DNA of 64,000 nucleotides, taken from positions 6,590,841-6,654,840 of the forward strand of contig CM033116.1 in assembly GCA_019321725.1 (NCBI GenBank), in the 5' to 3' direction. A program made the translations under genes and the position numbers. Below, in pieces: positions 1 to 10,130 of this stretch; position 1 is the stretch's first letter, and every line of letters begins with the position of its first letter. The notes beneath the pieces are model-generated. The model ran no database searches. It saw only the letters and a program-made list of their open reading frames with translations, and was not told the origin of the DNA. The stretch is from Paulownia fortunei (Eukaryota > Streptophyta > Magnoliopsida > Lamiales > Paulowniaceae).

Positions 1-438
1 CACTCATGTAACCCAGTATATAATATCATATCTCAAATTTAACAGCAAAATCAACAAAAACTATGTTATCCCTATAATCAGAGTTAATATAGAGGTTCTA
101 GTCTTACTTCCTCGAGCAACAACCAGACACCTTTTGTGACTTTCTAACCTCCATTATTGAAGGTCATATTGTATCATTCATCATCAATCAAACTTCACAT
201 CAAACTTAGTATATGTCTCACCATCTTAATCTTCCACACTACCAATAATGTCCAAAGGTTCTCAATTGGCAAGATAAATATTTCTATGATTTTTGACAAT
301 ATATTTCTCCAAGACATATGATAAGTCATTGTGTGAAAAGATGTTATCGAATCTATCATCCAAGAATCATAAGATTTGTCAATAGAAATAAGTAACATAC
401 CTTGTTCCTTATTAGGGACCATGTTGGCCCAATCGTTA
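1..438 (-). mobile_element. Ty1/copia remnant, protease region
   Basis: Read on the minus strand, 195-430 encodes a degraded copia segment around the aspartic protease: the string DSWMIDSITSFHT matches the family pattern DSWVLDSGASFHT. The catalytic D-S-G has become D-S-I, so the protease would be dead. It continues the gag remnant at 2,663-3,429 and is separated from it by the insertion at 439-2,662. The element runs off the left edge of the window. Confidence 0.75.
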
Positions 439-2662
439 TGTTAGGTTCGCTATAAACGTAGGGGCATGCGCAGTAAAAAATTAATTTTTTATAAAAACAT
501 AAATTTATCAAATAAATTTATCCTTTCGATTCAAAAGAGATTTTTACGATCGCGCTTATTGAAGTGAATATATAAAAAGTAAATATATTAATTCGAATTA
601 TACATTTCGTGCACTCCATTAGTTGTAGGGTATAAAACAATCAATTACTTATCCTAAACTTTCAGAACTCACATGAATCAAAGTGTCTCCCCTCTATCAA
701 ATTCATAATATAAAAAATAACACCAATTACAAAGATTTGCCAGTATCCTTTTAATCGTTTACTAATCTGAATCTGGAGTAAATTTTATCTTTTTGATCCA
801 ATTAATGGATCAAAAATAAACTTTTGAGAACAATAAAGATTGATTATTTGAGTTTTTGAAACTTGGATATAAAGAGAATATCAAGAAACTAGTTTTTTTT
901 TTAAAAAGTAAGAAAATCAAGATTTCAAGAAAATACATTTTTTTTCTTTCTTTTCTTTTTTTTTCTTAGAGAGAAAAAAAAACAGAAAATTTAACAAATT
1001 ATTTTTTTGCTAATTCATTCATGTAATTTTCGTTCATCCCTATATATAGGGGTTGAAAATCTTCTCTTACTCCAACTCTTAGATGTATTCTAAATCTTCC
1101 AACATCTCTTATCTTTTTCTCTTTCCAATGTATGTGGATTTATTTGAAACTACAGTAGTTATCAAAATTGTCTACATACATTATTGATATTAATTTGAAC
1201 TTTTCAAATAATATCAAGATAAATACATATCAAATATATACATAAAATATATTTATATAAATAAAATTTAGTGGCCAATTTTTATCCTATAAAAATCGAT
1301 CAATTTATTTATTTAGTTAAAAATATGTTAATTAAATAAATTATATTTATTTAATTTATTCTCTTCATATTCTAGTGAACTTCTTAAGTGATTCACATTA
1401 ATTTTTGTATTTGGACTTAAAAATCCACAAATCAATCCAATTGATTTAATCTCAAATTAAACAATTCAATTGATTAATTTTAATTTACTTTAATTGGGTT
1501 TCTTATTCAAATTATGTCCAATTAAATAATCAAATTAATTAATGAATAATTCAATTTAACCATTAAATTAAATAAAACCCTTAATTAATTAATTTTTAAC
1601 CATTGGATAAATTCAAAAATTAGAAATATTATTTTCTATAAAGATGTGTGAATATAACTAAACTAGTAGTGGGCTTGCAACATTTGCAAATTATGAATAA
1701 TAATCATTCCAATTAATTAATCCATTTGAAATTAATTCCAAAAACTTCACTATCATAAAAATACAAGAAAGTAATTATGACAAATTAGTTTTAGGTGAAA
1801 TAACGAATAAACATATTTCAGTTACGAGTACCATATACATACGGTCCTTTCGATAGCTAATCTCCCAATTGAATTTAGGGCATAGATTATAAGTCAAAAT
1901 CCTAAATGATTCAATAACTATGATCTTATTTTAAGTTCTAGTGATTCCTGATGAATCACGATTTATCCTGTTTTGACCAAGGTTTTTGAATCACAAATTA
2001 TGAAAATACAGGAGACTTTCTTGTTTAAAAAGACAATTATTGAATTATATGTTAGCCACTAACAAATCTCAATGCACACCAGTGCAACACCCAACATACT
2101 CCATTTGTAATTGTCAAGTAATTAGAAGATATATCAAAGTATTGCAAGATGCACACAAACCTACTATCGTATCTCAAGTCTTAGAACTAGCCGTATATTA
2201 TGGCAGCACATAAATTCTTATTCCGACAGGAAAAGCCTCCAACTAAAATTTTTTTGTGGGTCATATTCGGTATACTTATTCTTTAACAAACAACCACATA
2301 CATGTACTTGCGTCTTTACATTAATATCAATAGAATACGACATTCTCGTCTCACAAGCATACATAGTATGCGCAAATTTTACTGAATTATTTGATATCCA
2401 TATCAAAAAACTCTCAACTCGCAATTTATTTAAAACCAAAATCTTAAAGGCATGTTCCATAATCGCCATCATATGCGCAATCATACCCTGTAGTTAAATT
2501 TTATCTAAGGACTCTATCTAATGTGCAGAAATAAATATGCAAGACATAAGATAAAGAAAATATTTTATTTATTAATATGATTTTCAATAAGGTTGTCTTT
2601 ACAAAATAAAAAGAGTACAATACACACAATTTAATTGAGACGTTGAACATCCTACTTTAACA
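439..2662 (-). mobile_element. Putative 2.2-kb solo LTR inserted in copia
   Basis: On the plus strand the segment starts TGTTAGG and ends TTTAACA, so both strands have TG...CA ends with a short inverted repeat (TGTTA/TAACA). It is flanked by CGTTA (434-438) and CGTTG (2,663-2,667), a 5-bp target duplication with one mismatch. Removing it rejoins the copia zinc-knuckle region to the protease region. The interior is AT-rich with no recognisable pol domain. The open frame at 2,218-2,484 (minus) resembles no protein I know. A solo LTR is the simplest reading; a short non-autonomous LTR element is the alternative. Confidence 0.6.
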
Positions 2663-3429
2663 CGTTGTTCTGGTCACTATTCTACTTGGAGCTTTACAGT
2701 TTTTTTTCAAGTGATCAGTCTTGCCGTAATTCTGTCCCTCCACATTCATGCCCTTTCTATTTGATCTCCCATTCATCGACATGCCTCTATTTTCATTGCG
2801 TTTGTTGGAATTCCTCTAAGAGTTTATGCCCCTATTCTTAACATTAAGAGCCAAATTCAATGTTGAGGCTTATCCAAAAAAATTTCTATGATTGTCTTTT
2901 GTTAGAGTAGAATTCCTAATATCGAAAATTTTCAATTTCGCATTCCTTATTAAGGCACGTATCTCATCATCAAATTTAATATCTATCGAGATTAATTGAT
3001 TCACAAAAATATTGAATTGATTCAAATGCTCTACTACTGAAGCACATTCAGACAACTTCAAATTAATTAGTAATTTCATGAGATGTAACTTTATTATTGA
3101 TCGAGGCTTCTTATACCATCTCACAAGGTCTTCATCAATCCTATCATGATCTTCTCCTTCGCTATGTTGTGGGCCATGTTTTTCGACAATGTCAAACAAA
3201 TTACCCTCTACACCAAGGAGATTCCATTCATCATCATATATGCCTTTGTATTTCATGTCTTCTAAAGGCAAGTGCAACTTCTTGCTATAGAGCTAGTCTT
3301 TTATCTACACTATCCAGAAAAAAAAATCTGAACCATCAAATTTGGTGATCTCGATGTTGATCCTTCTTTGCCTACCATCGATCTCAATCTTAGCATTGAC
3401 TTTGGTATCAGTTGTTAAGAATTAGCCAT
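2663..3429 (-). mobile_element. Ty1/copia gag remnant (UBN2-type)
   Basis: Minus-strand translation gives a copia-type gag: ITKFDGSDFFFW near the N-terminus, KKLHLPLEDMKY, DDEWNLL, IKLHLMKLLINLKLSE and QLISIDIKFDDEIRAL, all in family order. The start is probably the ATG at 3,427-3,429. Several stops interrupt the N-terminal part. At about 2,697-2,743 a zinc knuckle reads GKTDHLKKNCKAP, in which the first two cysteines of CX2CX4HX4C are lost. It is a dead relic. Confidence 0.8.
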
Positions 3430-3482
3430 GTCCTAATTCAATAAATTACTAAAAACGAATAAAATTGCGAAAGAAAATTAAT

Positions 3483-3499
3483 GCCCGATACACCAAATT
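3483..3499 (-). other. Possible degenerate copia primer-binding site
   Basis: The minus strand reads TTTGGTGTATCGGGCAT, similar to the initiator tRNA-Met primer-binding sequence of plant copia elements (TTGGTATCAGAGC). It lies about 55 bases upstream of the gag ATG, the expected place. If real, the 5' LTR would begin just above 3,500, but I could not delimit it. Confidence 0.35.
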
Positions 3500-5875
3500 T
3501 ATAAAGATTAGCTACAATATTTGACTATGTCCTGTTTTGTAGTTATATACTCACTATGATAAGAAGAGTTTACTACTTACAAGATAATTTTCACAACTCT
3601 AAACCTTAAAAATATTGAGTTATCTCAAAACCACAATATAATGCAAACCTAGCCTTTATCCAACTTATATACTCCAAAAAACTTTAGGCGTCCTTCCATT
3701 GGCCTTCTGTTCTGCAGTGCCATAGAATAGCGCCTAAACGCTTGTTGTCCTTCTCCCTTCTTTGTCTCCAAACTCAACAATCTGTTGTATTAATGTAAAG
3801 AAGGTTAAGAACTCTGTAATTTATGTCTCAAAAGTTATTTTTTTCACTTATTTTTTATAGAAAAAGTCTTATGATCATGTGGTAGAGTTTCATAAGTTTC
3901 TATCATATGAGATTGAAAATGCAATTTTTGCATTATATGAGATTGAACAAATAGAAGCACCTAATATAAAAAAAATAAATTATTGAGCAATATTGTCTGG
4001 AACACTTAGGTGGTGCTTTCACAAAATAAAAACTCCTATTGGTATTTCGACCACGATTATTGGGATTCTTTAAGAATTGGGAACCCAAACACACTTTTGG
4101 AGCTTTTATTTTGTGAAAATATACACACACAACCAAAAACCATTTTAACTTTCGGGACAATATTACTTTGGATTGATTAGAAATTATTTTTATTTGTTTT
4201 AATCGTAGTTTTAAATAAAATACTTTAACCCCTTAAGATATTAAAGGTATTAGGGTATGCAACTTCAGTTCTAAAATATGGAGTTAATGGCCATGTAAAA
4301 TCTTTTCTGTCAAAAAATTAACGGCTGATAAGTTTTCTAAGCAAAAAATGTTGAATCTTTCAAAAAGAGGGATTAAATTCAAAATCTCATAAAGTTGTGA
4401 AATAAAAATAAAGACCATTTATTATATGAGATGAAAATTAAAAAATTTACTGAAGCATTCATCACCCACCATAGCTCTAAATGGCAGCTCCAACTCATTT
4501 TTTTTTTAAAAAAAAAAATAATACCTGCACATAAAGTTAGATCATATATTTAAAATTAATTATAATATAATAATAAGTAATACATGAATAATGAATGAAT
4601 GAAAATGCAAAAAAGGATATATATCTTTATTTTCCTTTTTTAACCTAATATTTTCCATATCAATTTGTAAATAATATATTTCGATAACTACAATATTGTG
4701 TATTATTTCAATCTATCCATGTATTATGCATGAGTATAACATCAGTTGGTAATAAACGCAATAATGTACATACCAAAAGCTTGAGGTTGGATAATTTATT
4801 TCAATCTATGTCATGATATAATTGAAGATGGTCAAATTTTAATCAATTTTTTTTTTTTTTGGGTAATGTCAATTTCACCACCTGTAAAATTTTAATAAAT
4901 TTAATGGTATCAGAATTGATTTGAGGGTACTATCTTAAGATACTATCAATACCAATGGTCCGCCCCGAACATGTATTAAAATCAATTTGAATTATAAAAA
5001 GAACCCGAGAATACAAGACCGTCACATGTGTAGCATGTTCAACAAGGAATGATTTGTCAATATAGTTTCTTAGCTTTCCTCTCTCCTCCTTTCTCCTCCT
5101 TTTTCTCTCTAGTTTCTTTTTTATGAGTTTTGTATTCTATATTTAATTTATTTAAAAAAAATTAACACTGTCTAATTCTTAACATATAATTGCTTTTGAT
5201 TTATCATAAATCAAATTAAATACAAGGACTGATTAAAAACTATAGTTACAAAATATAAGTAATATTATTCAATTTATGCTTTTTGGAAAACTAAGCACAC
5301 AAATCGAGTGTGTCGATATCACTAGTACTAACTAACATTTAAATGTGAAATTCTAATTCATAATATCCAACGAGTCAATAATCTCTAATAATCATAAGAA
5401 TTCCCGGAAATATCTGATACAGGTGAATGATGAATTTTTCATTCACATACAAAAAATATTCTAGAGCTAATTCAGAAAAAAAAAAAGAAGAAAAAGAAAA
5501 GAAATTTTAAGCTACCCTAACTCAAATGGTTATCAAGAAATTTGTTAAAACATAAAACATTATATTATGTTGTTTTGGGGAGTAAAAAACTTAATAATAC
5601 ACAATTTTAATTATTAAAACTTTTTAATCTTTTAACATATTTAATTCTTAAAAAGCTGAATTGCATAACAGATTTTGGTTGTCGCATTGACATCACATTA
5701 TGAGCATAAATTCATCTGAGTGGATATATACCAATAAGATTTAAAGTGTTACATAAAGTTTCCAGATGCAATTTTTCTAAACAGATCAATCTTTAGTGGA
5801 GAATCACAGCTAAGATTTCCATCATATTTTTCAATTTAGAGAAAAATGAGAGAGAAAAGGACAATTGTCAATAAT
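3500..5875. other. Intergenic, AT-rich, no gene seen
   Basis: There is no convincing coding region. The first few hundred bases may be decayed copia LTR. The open frame at 3,933-4,160 (minus) overlaps a hairpin and matches no family I recognise. Homopolymer and purine- or pyrimidine-rich runs are frequent, for example near 4,498-4,520, 4,847-4,860 and 5,080-5,120. Confidence 0.6.
4017..4118. repeat. Inverted repeat, 20-bp arms, 62-bp loop
   Basis: Bases 4,017-4,036 are the reverse complement of 4,099-4,118 with one mismatch; the perfect core is TTTCACAAAATAAAA against TTTTATTTTGTGAAA. The arms enclose 62 bases. It could be a small MITE or the foot of a hairpin. No clear target duplication was seen. 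Confidence 0.6.
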
Positions 5876-6010
5876 TTTTTTCTAAGTGATAAAATTATTA
5901 AAATTAAAAGATTGGATTCAAATCCTAGTGCGAGTATTAAGTCTACTAATATACTAATAGTTTATTTTATGAGTATTTAATATATTGATGTAATTGCTCG
6001 TGGTTTATAT
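5876..6010 (+). repeat. Putative tRNA-derived SINE
   Basis: The segment contains a pol III B-box-like stretch, GATTGGATTCAAATCCTAG, about 35 bases after a weak A-box-like stretch (TAAGTGATAAAATTATTAAA). This is the layout of plant tRNA-derived SINEs. A body of about 90 bases follows. The ends are unclear and no target duplication was fixed. Confidence 0.4.
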
Positions 6011-6619
6011 TGAAATTTGAATATAATTATTAATATATTCAACTGTCCCCTAAAATAAATAAAAATAGAAGAAAAATCAGGATAAGACCTAAATGGAAAT
6101 TGGATTAATTTTCATTAAATGCAATTTGATTATTTAAGTGATGCGGTTACTGATATTATCATTTGAAGAATATCAATTATCAAAAATTAATTATCGATCA
6201 ACTATAAATATTTAATAAATATCAAGAATTACCAATATTGTTCCAATTAAAAGGACATAACTGCTAATATTGTCTTTTACTCTTCGGCTAAAGATGTCCT
6301 TTTAACACATATAGTAACCCTACTTATATGTAAACATTTTATTCAAAAAGTAAACAAATAAATCACATGATACATAAGACATACAAAAATCGAAAACTAA
6401 AAATAAATGACAGCAACACAATTTCAAAATTGTAAATAAAAATCTTATTAATTCCAACCTTCTTTAAACTATCAAATACTCAGTACACTGCATTGGATTG
6501 GTGACAGATGTAGTAATTTTATAATAACTAATATGAACAAGACTAGAAAATCAAAATAAATATTTAATCAAGTACACAAAATAATTTTTCATATTAATTA
6601 TATTCGTTCAATTATACAT

Positions 6620-6620
6620 T

Positions 6621-6645
<25 letters not shown>
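6620..6645. repeat. (TA)n microsatellite
   Basis: A run of alternating T and A about 26 bases long lies in AT-rich intergenic DNA. Similar short runs occur near 36,418-36,437, 39,100-39,116, 46,930-46,948, 50,370-50,397 and 57,160-57,180. Confidence 0.9.
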
Positions 6646-6653
<8 letters not shown>

Positions 6654-7424
6654 AACAACTAGATTTAACATAAAAGTTGGTGTACTTTGTGGTCTCATGC
6701 CAGATTTTCCATATTATTTAATTCATTTGTGAGTAATTATGAATCGAAACATTCTTAATTTAATTATAGCTAATGTTGAAATCACTAATACTTGAATTAG
6801 AAAATATTTTAAAATGTCTAAGAACAACTAAATTTTTTTCTGTGTTTAACTTTTGTTTCGTATGAAATGTACGTATTGAAAACAAATTACACAAATATAT
6901 TAAATGATTTTTTTTATCCAATTTCTATGCCAACTCACATAAATATGAATTGTTTTTTTCATTCGTGATTTTTCAATTTTTTATTTTATTTTGAATGATT
7001 TCCCTCTACCTTTATTGCAATCAAACGAGTTTAATCTTAAGATAAAGCTAGCTAAGAAACTATTTTGTGTGGAACATATCATTCCTTCCTAAACATCATG
7101 ACTAATAGAGAGAGATACACTCCTGATTGATTTTATTTTCATTTTCATTTTCATTTTACCATTTATAGGTGTGTGAAATTTTTTGTATACGTTGTTATAT
7201 GAAAATGAGAACATGTTTGGATTGGTGGGTTGACCTATTGCATTTATTGGATCTAAAAACAAAAATATATTTGCTTTTACATATTCCATGCAAAATAGAA
7301 AGGAAAATATGAAAACATGTTAGGTTTTTTTTTTTTTCTTTTAATATTTTAAAAGATAAAAGAGCGGCGACTACAATTCTTATTGAATGTGATTATAGAA
7401 ATTTCATATCCTTATGAAATATTT

Positions 7425-8095
7425 AAATTAAATCATAATTATTGAGTCAAATAGCGAGTCCATCATTATAACCTCACCAATACCAATTTGTTCATCCACC
7501 ACACACATAACCAATTCACAAACTATTATGAATTCATCCACCACAAATTACTATCACAATGGGACTCGAACTTGTGGCCTTCTCGTGGAAAATAATGAAA
7601 TAATAAGTCATATCTTTTGGGCTGCCATATTGGCAGTAGATTTTATTTTTTCCAAAGAAACAAAGTAAATATAATAATGCTTTTTTTAATGTAATTGTGA
7701 TATTTTATTGTTTTGTTTATCACATAATTTTTTATCCCTATAAATTGTTTGAATTGAGTGATAATTATTAAGCCAAATGTCAAATTTATTATTATAACCC
7801 CCATCAATATACTAATCCGACATAATTGGTTCACAAACTATTATCATTAAAATCCTTCCACCATGAAAAGGAGATCGAACTTGTGGCCTTCTTATGGAAA
7901 ATAATGAAATAATAAGTCATATGTGGTCGAACTTGTGGCTTTCTTATGGGAAATAATGAAATAATAAGTCATATATATTGGAATGCCGTATTGGTGGTAT
8001 TTTTTAATTTTTCCAAAGAAACAAATTAAATATAATAATATTCTTCTAATGTAATTGTGATAATTAGTTGTTTTGTTTGTCACATGAATTGACAT
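7425..8095 (-). repeat. Two tandem SINE-like units (about 315 and 350 bp)
   Basis: Two consecutive, diverged copies of one sequence lie at about 7,425-7,740 and 7,741-8,095. Both contain CAAACTATTAT, GAACTTGTGGCCTTCT, AATAATGAAATAATAAGTCA, TTTTTCCAAAGAAACAAA and TAATGTAATTGTGAT in the same order. On the minus strand the first copy has CACAAGTTCGAGTCCC, a good pol III B-box, which suggests a tRNA-derived SINE. The second copy has a further internal duplication of about 55 bases (7,867-7,922 and 7,923-7,977). Confidence 0.65.
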
Positions 8096-9829
8096 TTTTA
8101 AGCTCCAAAAATACTATAGGCATTTTATTATTTATTGATTATCTTACAAAATGAAAAGTGTTCTTGGAACACCTATCGTAAATTTTGAAGTGCCAACATA
8201 ACTTTTAAAATCAAATTATGTATGGATTTGAAGCTAGTGTTGAATTTATTGTGGGCCTTATTACAATTTTTGTGTAACATCAATTATGTGATGTATTATT
8301 ATTATTTTTTTTGGATTATAATTATTTTTAAATAAACATAATTTTATATCAAATATTAATGTGAATCCTACTTATATTAAATATGGGGGATAACTTTAAA
8401 AATGCTTTTGAAATTACTATTTTAAGTTATAGTTTGACTAAAATCGTACATAAAAAAAATATAATGTTGATTGGAAATGGGATAAAATGAATATGTTATT
8501 AAAAAACTAAATAGTATAAAATACAAAAATGCACTTTGAAAATAAAATCAAATAAGAGTTAGTAATTTTGCCTATTTTTAGATACAAATAATATCAATAA
8601 TTCTTTTTCCATCTAGAAGAGATACTCATTTATTTCGTATAAGTCATATTTAACCTATTTTTAGACACGACAAACATCAATAACTCTTATTCTATTTAGA
8701 GAAAATACTTGTTTATTCAATATTAGTCATATCTATTTTACTAAATTATTCTTTAACTCCCTCCACTTTTATGTCTCAAAATAATTTCTTTTGAAATAAG
8801 TTTGTGTTGTTTTGTTTATTTCACGGTCAAAATCTTTAAAATAATGAATTGTTGCATGCATGTAAACAATTAGGCATCTAGGTATAAATGGTTCGATCTT
8901 AAAATTTGTGATTAAGGTATTATATGGGATAACTTAAAAAAATATAATAAAATTTTATTTACATAAAAAAAATCATTATAAAAATCACGACTAATTCAGA
9001 AATTTATCGAGAAAAATTTCATTTATCTTATAGAAGATAATACATTTATGCAAAAAAAAAAAAGTCAATGGAAATCTTATTCATATAGTAAATTGGCACA
9101 TACATTAATATATATTGGGAAAAAATAGAAAAGAAGCTATTATAATTCATTTATCTCCAATTACTTTAACTTTATTAAATTATATATGAAATTAAAAAAC
9201 AAATCACGTTAATAATTAAAGATTCGAAAGAATTTGTCCCATAATATTATATAAGAATGTATACAATATTCCATATGAAAATATACGGACTTTATTTGGT
9301 TTTATTTGGGTGAAATGTTTTCACCCCCTAGAAATTAAACAAAACATTTATATATTTTCATCTTCTTTTTTCCCAAAATATTTTAAAACTTACTCTCTCT
9401 ATATATATATAATGACATATATTATTATACATATTTAAATCATTACATCAACAAAATCTAAATATATATTTATATTCTCTAATTATTATATTAAAAAAAT
9501 ATTTTAATAATTATATTAATATAAAAAATGGTATAAAAAGTTGCTTTGACACTACTAATTACACAAATATTTCTAAAAAAAATATTTTTCTCTCGATCAA
9601 AAGATAAAATCAAATATACTTTTATTTTTCACACATCCTTGTATATTTTCTCAAAATATTTTTTTTGAAATACTCAAAAACAAAATCAAACAAAGCCTCA
9701 ACTTTGTTTGACTTATTTAAAAAAAAAATGGAAGAATTCTAATATTCTATTCTATAGCTGTCCACATCATAAAACTATCCTCTAAAATTTCCACGTTTTT
9801 ACGGGAAAGGCGTCTAGTGTAGCGTGATT
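8096..9829. other. Intergenic, AT-rich, no gene seen
   Basis: No gene was found. Bases 8,569-8,740 hold two diverged tandem copies of an 85-base unit beginning CCTATTTTTAGA. The rest is AT-rich with poly-A and poly-T runs. The last few hundred bases should include the distal promoter of the V-ATPase gene, but I saw no certain element. Confidence 0.6.
8569..8740. repeat. Two-copy tandem repeat, about 85-bp unit
   Basis: Copies at 8,569-8,653 and 8,654-8,740 share CCTATTTTTAGA, CATCAATAA or its variant, TTTATT and AGTCATAT in the same order, with many substitutions. No known family was recognised. Confidence 0.6.
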
Positions 9830-9989
9830 TCAATGTTCCTTCCATTTTACTCTTCTCCACTCCCACCTCACCCAAATAAAACTGAAAACGCCACGAAAAT
9901 ACCCCCATGGCAGTTGCCACCACCACTGCTCCCTCCCGACATATACATACACATATACGTATAACTGAAACCTACAGCCCATAGCAACT

Positions 9990-10130
9990 CTCTCTCTCAC
10001 ATACTCGCACTGAACCTCTCTCTCTCTCTCTCTTTGTGTGATCGAATTCAGATCTGAAGAAGTGGCGATAGTGAGCGATAGTGATCCGAATAGTATCGAA
10101 TAAGGGCGAAGTTTGGGGGGTGGATGGAAA
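9990..10130 (+). promoter_or_regulatory. 5' UTR of VHA-a1 with CT repeat and overlapping uATG
   Basis: A (CT)n run at 10,016-10,033 lies just upstream of the coding start; such pyrimidine runs are common in plant 5' UTRs and core promoters. An upstream ATG at 10,124 is out of frame and only 7 bases before the real start at 10,131. Its frame would end after 51 codons at the TGA at 11,121-11,123 in exon 2. The real ATG has the better context (AAAATGG). The transcription start was not located. Confidence 0.55.

Noticed and set aside
2218..2484. 88-codon minus-strand open frame
   Set aside because: It lies inside the presumed solo LTR, has no known domain, and fits no splice structure.
3933..4160. 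75-codon minus-strand open frame
   Set aside because: It overlaps the inverted repeat and is low-complexity; no family similarity.
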